NCBI GenBank assembly: GCA_949357655.1 | Contig: CASHTG010000010.1 | Span: 186,001-250,000 of the forward strand | DNA: 64,000 bases | Direction: 5' to 3' | Origin: Parascedosporium putredinis | Taxonomy: Eukaryota > Ascomycota > Sordariomycetes > Microascales > Microascaceae | Shown here: positions 49,131 through 58,664 of the stretch, one piece after another | How positions within the stretch are numbered: the stretch's first letter is position 1 | Layout: every line of letters starts with the position of its first letter | Notes under the pieces: generated by a model | Seen by the model: the letters and a program-made list of their open reading frames with translations, nothing else | Databases searched by the model: none | What the model was told of the DNA's origin: nothing | Made by a program: the position numbers and the translations under genes

Positions 49131-49585
49131 TATTATAAGTAGCCTAAAAGGAGACTAGGAAGTAGTCTAGACTAGTAGAAAAGGATAATATTTAGAGGAA
49201 TATAGTAGCTAGTCTAGAGGGCCTATAAGGACTAACTAGGATAAGGTATTAGTCCTAATAAGGAATGATAATAGAATAATATTAATCTACTAATAGAATA
49301 ATAGGAGTAGAATATTAGTCTACTCTAGACTAATAATAGGGGACTATTAGTCTTAGGATATATAAAGTCTATATAAGGAAATAAGTAGACCTTAGAGGAA
49401 AGGAAGTTTTATATCTTTTCTAGTAGTTAATTTAAGTATACTTGACCCCTATATTTAAATATATATTATAGATAATAATATTATTATATTATTTGATTAC
49501 CTTACTAAGCTACTAATAGGCCTAACTATTCTAACCCTAATATAACCTAACCCTAAGTAGTATGTCCTAGTGTTAGAATGTTATA
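49131..49585 (+). repeat. 3' LTR of copy D
   Basis: 455 bp beginning TATTATAAGTAGCC, which is the 5' LTR start with every CpA, TpG and CpG mutated. Confidence 0.85.
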
Positions 49586-49590
49586 CTTAT

Positions 49591-49718
49591 TAAGACTAAT
49601 ACCTTATTCTAGTTAGTCCTTATAGGCCTTCTAGGCTAGCTACTATATTCCTCTAAATATTATCCTTTTCTACTAGTCTAGACTACTTTCTAGCCTACTT
49701 CCTAGGCTACTTATAATA
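49591..49718 (-). mobile_element. Right half of the LTR split by copy D
   Basis: Continues the reversed LTR of 41860-42021, ending with the reversed LTR start (ACTTATAATA) at 49718. Confidence 0.75.
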
Positions 49719-49905
49719 GAGGAAATATTATAAATAACTATAACTATTAAAGATAACCTATACTAGAATACTTTATAAGAAACCTTATAAGAGTAGTATA
49801 TAAGTCTCTAAGAGGAGGATACCTAAGTATTACTAAATTAATAAATAAAGTACTAAATAACTATATAATTAAAAACCTTAAGAAACTAATATAAGAAGAA
49901 GTTAA
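49719..49905 (+). mobile_element. Integrase-region fragment of the same family
   Basis: Matches 47058-47268 of copy D (TAAGTCTCTAAGAGGAGGAT and flanks). It ends abruptly at the right border of the island, where GC-normal coding sequence begins. Confidence 0.7.
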
Positions 49906-49907
49906 AG

Positions 49908-50615
49908 GTTGGGGTCAGTCGTCTTCGCGCATCTGACTCTGACGTCCTCCCGGATACCTCGGTCTATGTGTAAGTGTAATTTTCCCTATCTACCTTTTCT
50001 TGTTTGTACCCCTTCAAGCGCCTACACATAGTTCCGCGTTTCTAACACCTGGGCTTCAGTAACCCTGCCCCCTTTTACTACGACGAGACGGCTGCGGAGG
50101 GCGAGGGCCCCAGCATCCTCGCCGCAATCGATCCGGAGGACAACTTGTTCTTCCCCGTCGTCTGCACGTACAAGGACGCCTCCTCGGCCAAGATCTATCT
50201 CGTCAATGCCGACATCGAAGCCGGCATCCAGATGCTCCAGTCCGCCAATTTCAAGTACACCATCACCAATGGCGACGTCGACAAGTGCTATCTGCTCCGC
50301 CTGTCTGCCACGAACCGCGGCGAGGGCGACTGGGCCGAGTGGGACGAGGAGGTCGTGGCCGCGTACGAGGAGGACCCCCTGGTGTGGACGTTTGACGACT
50401 CGCTGTTCGGCGAAGGCGACGACGACTGGGCGTGGTTGGACGAACTGCTTCTCGATCTGGAGCACCTGGACTGGTCTGACGAGGACTTGCTCGCGATTTG
50501 GGGCGATTTGATGTTTGAGGATGATGACTGGGAGATTCTGGACGACGAGGATGCGTGGGATTTGTGGTTCGACTATGACGAGACTGAGGAGGATGCCGCT
50601 TCCGAGGCCGCGTAA
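49908..50615 (+). CDS. Hypothetical protein, 5'-truncated at the island; acidic Trp-rich tail
   Basis: From 49908 an open frame reads VGVSRLRASDSDVLPDTSVY. An intron at 49970-50059 (GTAAGT donor, TCTAAC branch, CAG acceptor) joins it to NPAPFYYDETAAEGEG, then NLFFPVVCTYKDASSAKIYL and DVDKCYLLRLSATN. The last 80 residues are strongly acidic with regular Trp (DDDWAWLDELLLDLEHLDW, DDDWEILDDEDAWDLWFDYD). A stop lies at 50613-50615, but it overlaps a perfect GTAAGT donor at 50612; splicing to CAG at 50930 would add FVK and stop at 50943. No start codon exists: the frame runs into transposon sequence, so the 5' part was lost or displaced. Unknown family. Confidence 0.6.
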
Positions 50616-51476
50616 GTTGGGAGAGAGACGGCCATTCCTTCTTTCCTTTTAATCCTTTCGTCTGGGCAGTGTGACGCCTGCACAGAGTAGAGAATCTTTT
50701 TAACTCCTACCCCGGAGTTTACTACTCATCTCCATACGTGTACTCTTCAAGTGACCCGTAACAGCATGGCCATCGCAACGTAGAGGGTTCCCCAATTCAA
50801 CGGGGTTAATTCTTCATCAAATCTAATCCCCCGAAAGGTACCGAATCCTTTCTGCCTTCATCCCCCACTTTTGTAACCATTTTTCTTTTCCTTATTTTAT
50901 TCTTTATTTTTATTTTTATCTACCATCGCAGGTTCGTGAAGTAGCGGAGATCTTTTGCCGATGCTCCGTCCCGACACCCCCGCCAGCCGCGTCGGCCATG
51001 GTCACAGCTCGATCCTCATAGGTGCGGGATCGCCAAACGGAACAAGGAAGCTCAGGCAACTAAAGGGAAAGCGCGTCAACTGCGATTGTGGCTGATCTCG
51101 CAAGACCACACAGCTTGACTTCACTAATCGAAATTTGTCAGCCAATTTGTCAGCCCCATTCGATGCTTTTTCAGCTCTCAGCAACTGCGTGGGCTGGGAT
51201 CGGAGGTACCAAGAGGGGACACACCAGCTCTCTGCTGTCTGATAGGACTTGTCCGCGTGAATGAATGCAATGGATAAATGATGCAAGGGCCGCTAGTCCC
51301 GGCGGGGATAGGGAATAAGCTTTTTCGACCTAAACTGACTCCACCATTTAAACTCATCGCGATCTCATCTCACAAGACTTAACTCCAAGCATCTCTAAGC
51401 TGTCCACTTTTTTTTCTCTTTCGAAGTACACTTTATCTCATTCCATTTGACTCGTGCACCAGAGCCCCTCCGCTCA
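50616..51476. other. Intergenic region, possibly with a terminal intron
   Basis: Holds the possible final intron of the preceding gene (50612-50930), then AT/CT-rich promoter-like sequence before the monooxygenase. Confidence 0.4.
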
Positions 51477-52647
51477 ATGTCTTCCCTGAAGCCCGTCCTC
51501 ATCTCCGGCGCTGGCCTGTCCTCGCTCCTCCTCGCCCAATCCCTCCGCGTCTCCGGCATCCCCTACCGCATTTTCGAGCGCGACGCCTCCTTCGTGTTCC
51601 GCGCCCAGGGCTACCGGCTGCGCTTGTCGGCCGAGGGCCTCGACGCCATCGAATCGGTGCTCGACCTCTCCCTCTTCCAGCGCTTCTGGGAACGGTGCGG
51701 CAAGACGGGCGGCAGCGGCTTCGTCGAGTTCAACGCCGTGACCGGGGAGGAGACGGAGCGCAGGATGCAGGAGGGCCTGGCCTCGCGGGGCGGCAAAGTG
51801 GTGGGCATCTCCCGCGGGGACATGCGCAAGGTGTTCGCCGAAGGGTGCGAGGAGCACATCGAGTGGTCCAAGCACGTCGTGGGCTACGAGGTGACGGACG
51901 ACGGGGTGCGCGCCCTCTTCGCCGACGGGTCCAAGTCGGTCGAAGGGTCCCTTCTCGTGGGTGGCGAGGGCATCTATTCCAAGGTGGCTCGGCAGCTGTC
52001 GGGGGCAAGCTCAAGGTGTACGACACGGGGGCGCGGGGCATCCACGGCCAAGCGCCGAGCGCGGCGTTCAAGGGGCTGGGCGAGGGGTGTTCCGCCTCAA
52101 GGACGATACGAAGCCCGGCGGCCTCGCCTTTATCATCACCAATGTCCGGCCGGGCGAGTTAGACGACCCGGACGTGCAGTTTGGTTGGACCATGGGCGGC
52201 CAGCCCGGGGTGATTCGCGCGCCCAACGACGACTACGCCATCGTGGGCAAGCAGGCGGCCGACATCGCCAAGGGCATCGCCGAGCTGGCACCCCCAGTTC
52301 AAGCCCCTCTTTGACGAGATGAGCGAGACCGACGCCGCGTTTTGGAAGATTACCTGCTCCACGCCCTCGGGCGTGCCGAGTGGGACAACGAGCCCCGTGT
52401 CACCGTCATTGGGGACGCTGTTCACTCCATGACTCCTGCGGGCGGCATCGGCGCCAACACTACCGTGCAGGATTCGGCGTTGCTGGGGAGGTTGCTTCGC
52501 GAGGCGGGCGGCTTCGGGCCGGGCGTGACGGCGGCGTACGAGAAGGAGATGAGGGTGTATGCGAGCGCGGCGGTGGGGCAGAGCTACTCGATGGCGGTGA
52601 ATTCTTTTGGCATCAAGATTGACGAGGAGTCGAGCGCGACCGTGTAG
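51477..52647 (+). CDS. FAD-dependent monooxygenase (PHBH fold)
   Basis: ATG at 51477. The N-terminal Rossmann segment reads PVLISGAGLSSLLLAQSL (GxGxxS/G for FAD), followed by an Arg-containing FERD segment. The second FAD motif lies near the C-terminus: RVTVIGDAVHSMTPAGGIGA (GD motif with P-x-G), then NTTVQDSALLGRLL. These place it with aromatic-ring hydroxylases of the salicylate/zeaxanthin-epoxidase type. Its length of about 390 residues is normal. Frame breaks: 52001-52005 (one G missing), 52084-52087 (one G missing), 52291-52295 (one C extra), 52344-52345 (one G missing). No intron. Substrate unknown; no adjacent pathway genes suggest one. Confidence 0.88.
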
Positions 52648-52980
52648 TTGACTGTATCTCACTTTTGTTTGTGGGCGTTTTCGTTTCACGGCCTTGTCGT
52701 CGGTCTTTTACATGGTGCTATAATGCGTCTTATCGATAATGCAATGATTTCTGAATGCGGACAGATCCTACCCCGGCCCCATGTCTAAATGGTGTTAACA
52801 AAACAGCCCTTTTCTGTGTTCTGGAACATTGATGATAACTAAGCGTGGCTCTATCCCATTACGTTCTACATCGTGAGAGCAAACCGATATCTTCCTTCTA
52901 TACAGGTATGCAGATAAGACGACAAAAGGAAATAAAAGGTGAAAAATTGCTGAAGAAGAGGAAAGAAAAAAAGAAATCGT
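52648..52980. other. Intergenic region
   Basis: 3' flank of the monooxygenase and of the tRNA; an A-rich stretch precedes 52981, which on the minus strand is a T-rich pol III terminator. Confidence 0.5.
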
Positions 52981-53076
52981 TGGTCAGTATGAGGGTCGAA
53001 CTCATGACCTTGGCATTTACTTGATAAACCGGATAGTTTATTAGTACCACGCTCTAACCAACTGAGCTAACCGACC
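52981..53076 (-). tRNA. tRNA-Ile(AAU) with intron
   Basis: On the minus strand the acceptor stem GGTCGGT pairs with ACTGACC (one G-T), the D arm is GCTCAGTTGGTTAGAGC, and the T arm is ATGAG-TTCGACC-CTCAT. The anticodon stem TGGTA/TGCCA encloses the loop CTAATAA, giving anticodon AAU. An intron of about 22 bases follows the base after the anticodon, the canonical position. The A-box and B-box (GGTTCGA type) are present within the gene. Confidence 0.92.
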
Positions 53077-56000
53077 GTGTTACTCGTTGGAAGGCGGGCA
53101 TCGAAATTCAACTTGAGTGCGATAGGCGGGCCTGGCACAAGACTATTAATACGTGGGCGTGAATATAGATTATAAGCGGGAGGTTCGTTCGATGCCGGCG
53201 GTTGAGGTGGGATTCCTAACAAGGGCGGGAGCAACAGAGTAGAATCGCTCGTGAGCTCTATCATGTAGCCACGATCCCATAGTAATGCCACGTCCTTTAA
53301 CAATCCACTGCAGTTAAGATACAGTCACGGTGTGGCTTTAAGAATCTCGATAGTAGTAGTAGTAGGATGGCGGACATCATTGCAGTCCGTGGAAGGAGTG
53401 CGTAGAAGAGCAGCGGCACCCAGTGGTACTACTACAACGTTGCAAGTACAGTGATGTGTAAGTGTCGTTACGTGGCAAGGTCTCTCCATCACATGCAATT
53501 TCGCCCGGATTGTCTAGAAATAAGGCATGGAGACAAGCGCAGAGCTTGGGAAATCATGACGCTTTAGGCTCTAGTTGGGCTGTAGTCGTCCCCGTCGAAC
53601 CATGTTTGAGTTTCCGCCGCTATCACTCATGCAAAGTCAACCTGCGTAAAAGGAGTCAACTTGCATGACGGAAATCTTTGCGGATATAGCACCCTCTGCT
53701 CCTCATCTATCCTATACGTTAGTCCCTAGGACTTTCCATCCCGAGTCCGAGGCTTGAGGGTTGGGTTGCATCACTTGACGCTTGAGCAAAGCAACCCACG
53801 ACGTAACCATGGTGTCAGCTGTCCACAAACGTTCCGCTACGGTAGCCCTACGCGCAAAGGAGTGGGTATCTGCCACCCTGAGGGTTCGGAGGGGCACAAC
53901 GTAGGAACTCTCTCGAAGATCGCACATCACCCGCCGACCAAGCGGGGCGTGTGCCTGGCGGATCGACATTCCATATAGACGCAAGGTTGCAGAATCGTGG
54001 ATGAAACTGGGAACCGAAGAGTACCTTGCATAGAAGCTCGTCGAAACTGGAGAAAGAAAGGGGAAGGACCATCAAGGTTGCGACTTGCGAACTATATAAC
54101 TATGGATGGCCATCCTTGATGGCGGTCGGCGACTAGGCGCTGGGTTATGGAATCGCCTCTTTTAATATACACCACATGGATCCGGCCGAAGAGGCTAGAG
54201 CTGACCGCCCAAACCCGCGCCTAGGAAGACGAGGCTGGCGAAGGGTCTCCCATGGGCGGAAGCTATCGAGAAACTTACGCCATAGCTTGCGAGCCCGGCA
54301 GGTACCAAAAGTCAGTCATCGTAAACCCAGAAACACACCGGCAGGACGCTGCACGTTATGCAGGAAGACGTGTATTTGCTGCCAAGCAAACAGAGGATGA
54401 CTCTTCCCAGCTCAAGAAAGATTGGGGATATTTCGAATTCAACAATATCCCCTTCGCTGACCGAATCTCCCGACTATTCCCAGCTACGAGTCTTTCCCCG
54501 GGCAGGCCGGTACACCTCGTAGTAGAGGCATTCTTGGCGATTTCCCGAGTTCCGAAGATTACTTGTCACAAACCATCATCATCCAACATCGGTGGCATGG
54601 AGGCAGTTGGATAAACGGCCAATTAATCTTCTGCTCCGGGTAGGAAAGTATTCAACCTAACGGGACAACTTCGAAGTGGGAGGCTCTACAAGCTTTGGAC
54701 CACAGGCCGACGAAAGACAGAGAGAGAACACCCCCACGTGGACCAAAATCGTGCTTGAACTGATTTCCCGTGCAGGTAGTCCCCGTGTTCTACAGCCTGC
54801 TCCTCTCTACCTCTCCGTATGCTGATGCCGATCTTCCTTTTTCTGGGACAGAAAGCCGGCTTGGCAAGTGGAATGGTGCGTCCGCGCATTATCTTGTTCT
54901 CGGGGGCAGGGCATTTACTTAGGAAATTAGCTTTTCTCGGAGCAAGCTAAAGAGGGAAATACAAAGAAAAGAAACAGAAAAGAAGAGATAGAATGGCGAA
55001 TGATGGTGGATGCGACGGCCGTTGGATCTAAAAAGCTGTTGACAAGGATGATAGCGTAGGGTCGCATCGAGACGAATCGGGCCAATCAGCAACGCCACGC
55101 CGGCCACGGGATATCGAGATTCGCCAAGCTCGGCCGACAACGCCTCCATGCATGCAACGAGCACTAGGAGACGGGCTCCGGATGATGACGGCAACCAGGG
55201 CTTTTCCGGGAATGGCTGCTGGCCACCCCCACGGAGGTTTAGTTCCACTTTTGGAAGGCAAGCTCAAGCTTGGTGTTGAAGCAAAATGCGGCATTGGAGC
55301 CAGTCAGAAAGCTCTAATTGCGAGAGCTTTCTTTCTACGACGACTCCACCAGGCTCACTGACAAAAGGTCTTTCTCCCACTCTTAGCTCCGACGGATTGT
55401 AGTCTTCCTTCCCGCAGACGCGTGAATCCATGAGCTCAAGACGCCTAAAAAAATGGATTGAGGAAGGACCTAACGGAAAACAGGAAAGAAAAAAGAAGAA
55501 AAAGAGGAGGGGCTTAAGGATCTAGATGGCGTAGCTCATGCATAACTCCATCTTTGCTCGGTCTGGCTTTTGACGATCCTCTCTCCAGCACGTGCATCCG
55601 TCACCTTGAACGAGCCGCCCGAAGCCTCAAGCCACCCCGGCTTCCATCACCCCACACACGTGCAATCCGCCCCGTCTCCAACGCCGCCGATCGTCCGTTC
55701 TCCATGTCCACTTTCCCTTTGCACGTCCAACTCTGGACCCCCTCTTCTAATCTTTCCAATCTACTGGGAAGGAGGAATGCCCCATTCTCGTCCCCACCCA
55801 CCCACGCCCTTTGCTCCCTTGCTCCCGCGCCGGAGCAGCACTCCCTCTCCCTATCATAGGAGAGGGTTACCTCGGCGTGAACTTGGGGTCTAGACATGGA
55901 GCGCTGAGAGGTTGCCACACTTGCACGGATTCGATCACCGAGACCGCGTTGGGCCGAGCTTTTTCGTTCTCTCTTGGCTTGACGCGACGGAAGCGTTGGG

Positions 56001-56439
56001 CCCCTCCATCGAAATGTGACGCTTGCGCGCATGGCAGCTAATTTCTCGGAAAGGCAACACTGCCCCGCCCAATTGGAAAAGCAAAGAGGTAAGACGAGGC
56101 ACGGCCGCAAACCCACCTCTGGGCTTCGGTCTCTGTTCGCGAGGTGTCATGACGTCGAGCCGGGTAGGATATTAAAACCAAACCTCCCGCCTCCTCCTTC
56201 CTCTTCTTCCTTGCTTCTTTCTTGTCTGTCAGGCGCAGCTTCCCAGCCACTGCTTCCCATCGCTCTTGCCCCTCACCTGCACCGGGTCTCTCTTCCCTCT
56301 TTGGGTTCACCCTTTAACCCCCTCCTTGCTCCCAATTTCCGGTACGTCACCCAAGCTTCAAACCCCGCTCCCCAAAAGCCAACGCGGCCCCTATTCTAAC
56401 CCAACGAAGAAGCAGGAAAGAAACCCGCTTGTCGCAACA
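53077..56439. other. Long intergenic region
   Basis: Over 3 kb without a recognisable gene. Open frames at 54252-54614 and elsewhere lack family similarity. The last 250 bases are C/T-rich and probably form the promoter and leader of the phosphatase gene. Confidence 0.45.
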
Positions 56440-58664
56440 ATGGTGTCCCGTATCAGCGCGGCCGCCGCCCTCCTGGGCGCCTACATCTCCGCCGTCTCGG
56501 CCCAGACCTACCAGCGTCTCGGCGCGTGCCCGGACCTGGGCTGCGTGTTCCCCCGGACCAGTCCGACTTCCTCCCCGGCCAGTACTTTGACCTGCGCGTC
56601 GAGGTCCACGCGCCCGTCAACGGCACCGAGGCCTTCAACAACGGCGTGCCCGACGAGGAGTTTTCCGTCACCATCACCAAGAAGGGCGGCAGCGCGCAAA
56701 GGTGACGGACTTCTTCGGCCTCGCCGAGGAGCCGAGCTCGAGACGTGGAAGTTTTCCTGGTACGAGGATCTCTTCGCCGAGGATGCCAAGACCAAGAGCC
56801 TCATCAACGTCGCGTCCAAGATTTACAGGCGTATTCGCCTCAGCGACCCCGGCGAGTACGAGGTTTCGCTCTCGTACTACGGTGACAAGACGACTGTCGC
56901 CAACTGGGTCGTTCGCCCTACTTCCCACAGGAAGAAGGCCAAGAACGTCATCTTTTTCATCGGTGAGTCGAGGGCACATCCCGGGAAAAACGTTGGAAAA
57001 TGAGGGGGTATGAAAGGTTGCTAACAGGGGCTAGGTGACGGCATGACCACCAACATGATTACCGCCGCCCGTCTCCTCGGACACAGGAGCATCAACGGCA
57101 AGTACCAATCGCTCATGCAGCTCGACAAGTTCCCCGTTCTGGGTCACCAGATGACCCACTCCATCGACTCGTACATAACCGACTCGGCCAACTCTGCCGC
57201 TGCCCTCTACAGCGGCCACAAGGGAACCGTCAACGCCATGGGGTAAGTACAAGAAAGAAACCCCGATACCGAGGAAAGAGTTGCCCAAAGTTTCGAATCA
57301 GTGTTAACATGTCATTCTCATAGTGTTTACGTTGATTCTTCGCCCGACCCATTCGATGACCCCAAGGTCGAGACCATTACCGAAATCCTCGGCCGCATCT
57401 GGGTATGTTAAACTTCCTCCGACTGAACCACCCATCTCTTCCTAACACTTCCCCATTAGGGCTCCGTCTGGGGCGCGGTAACCACCGCCACCATCTCCGA
57501 CGCCACCCCCGCCGCCCTCACCGCTCACACCCGCCAGCGCGGCCTCTACGGCCCCATCGTCGAGCAGGCCCTCAACGGCATCACCAACTACACGTGGACC
57601 GAGCAAAACGGGCCCGACGTGTACTTTGGCGGCGGCGCCGAGCAGTTTCTCCCCGGCGCGGGCTCCTACCAGGGCAAGGACTACTACGCCGAGTTCGCCA
57701 ACAAGGGCTACACCGTCTCCACCAACAAGACCTCCCTCCTCGCCGTGGACCCCACGGAAAAGGCCCTCGGCATCTTTTGCCAGGGCAACTTCCCCGTCTG
57801 GCTCGACCGCAACGTCTACGTCGAGAACCTCAAGGCCTTCAAGAACAACCCCGCCGGCGGCTCCGACCCGGCCCTCGACCTGCCCGGCCTGAAGGAGATG
57901 ACGGTCAAGGCCGTCGAGATCCTGCACAACCGCGGCGGCGACAAGGGCTTCTTCCTCATGTCCGAGGCGGCGTCCATCGATAAGCAGATGCATCAGCTCG
58001 ACTACGACCGCGCCCTCGGCGACCTGCTCGAGTTCGACGACACCATCAAGGCCACTATTGAGAAGCTCGAGGAGCTCGGCGTGCTCGACGAGACCCTCAT
58101 CGTCGTCTCCGCCGACCACGGCCACGGCTTCGACGTGTTTGGCTCTGCCGATACCCAGTACCTCGCCGCCCAGACCGAGGAGCGCAAGAAGCGCCGCGCC
58201 ATCGGCACCTACGCTAACTCGGGTCTCTCCCAGTACACCGAGGAGGTCCCCGGCATCAGCTACAACACGGGCGCCAACTTCCCCGTCAACTGGACCCCGC
58301 GCTACGCCATTGCCGCCGGCGTCGCCGCGGCCCCCGATCGCCGCGAGGACTTCAAGATCCGCGAGGGCGGATCCCGCGTCCCGGCTTCCAGCGTCAACGG
58401 CGAGTACTTTGTCAACCCCAAGGACTCCCCCACGGGTACGTCATCAACGGCACCCTCAGCACTAGCGAGAGCGTGGGCGTCCACTCTCTCACCGACGTGC
58501 CCGTCTTCGCTATGGGTCCCTGCCAGAATCTCTTTGGCGGCGTGTACAACAACGTCGACATCTTTTACAAGATGGCCGAGTGTCTTGGTCTCGGCCACGT
58601 CGGCAACGCCACGGAGGAGTGCACGGCCAAGCCTAAGAAGCAGAAGAGGACCCTTCGTCATTAA
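56440..58664 (+). CDS. Secreted alkaline phosphatase (PF00245 type)
   Basis: ATG at 56440 and a signal peptide (MVSRISAAAALLGAYISAVSA). The catalytic domain has the metal-binding FIGDGMTTNMITAAR, the phosphorylated-Ser region YITDSANSAAALYSGH (DSAxSAAA), FLMSEAASIDKQMHQLDYDR (metal ligands) and VVSADHGHGFDVFG. Introns are at 56963-57034, 57243-57323 and 57403-57459, all with GT-AG ends. Frame breaks: near 56551-56556, 56698-56700, 56732-56733 and 58434-58436. An N-terminal beta domain of about 170 residues precedes the catalytic core, as in the larger fungal and bacterial enzymes of this family. Expected to release phosphate outside the cell or in the vacuole. Confidence 0.9.

Larger units (their letters stand above)
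42022..49585 (+). mobile_element. Ty3/Gypsy chromovirus copy D, complete with both LTRs
   Basis: The 5' LTR is 42022-42475 and the 3' LTR 49131-49585, flanked by the 5-bp target duplication CTTAT (42017-42021 and 49586-49590). A polypurine tract (AAAGGAGGGAGG) ends just before the 3' LTR. Reading through stops, the domains run: gag (about 42830-43380), aspartic protease with a degraded D-S-G motif (about 45041-45075), reverse transcriptase with Y-L-D-N at 46130-46141, RNase H (about 46480-46900), integrase (about 47020-47930) and a C-terminal chromodomain (about 48290-48380). The RT-before-integrase order defines Ty3/Gypsy and the chromodomain defines a chromovirus. It cannot make protein. 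The first 200 bases of the 5' LTR are nearly unmutated. Confidence 0.88.

Noticed and set aside
29403..49905. Centromere
   Set aside because: AT-rich and RIP-mutated transposon DNA is compatible with a fungal centromere, but nothing in the sequence alone shows this. CENP-A ChIP would be needed.
51447..52647. Programmed ribosomal frameshifting as the cause of the monooxygenase breaks
   Set aside because: Four breaks in both directions in one gene, each at a homopolymer, without slippery-site plus structure signals. Sequence error is simpler.
54252..54614. A 120-codon open frame that might be a small gene
   Set aside because: No recognisable motif, no splice or promoter support. Left as intergenic.
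57442..58125. Minus-strand 227-codon frame opposite the phosphatase
   Set aside because: Shadow of the phosphatase coding strand, which carries all catalytic motifs.
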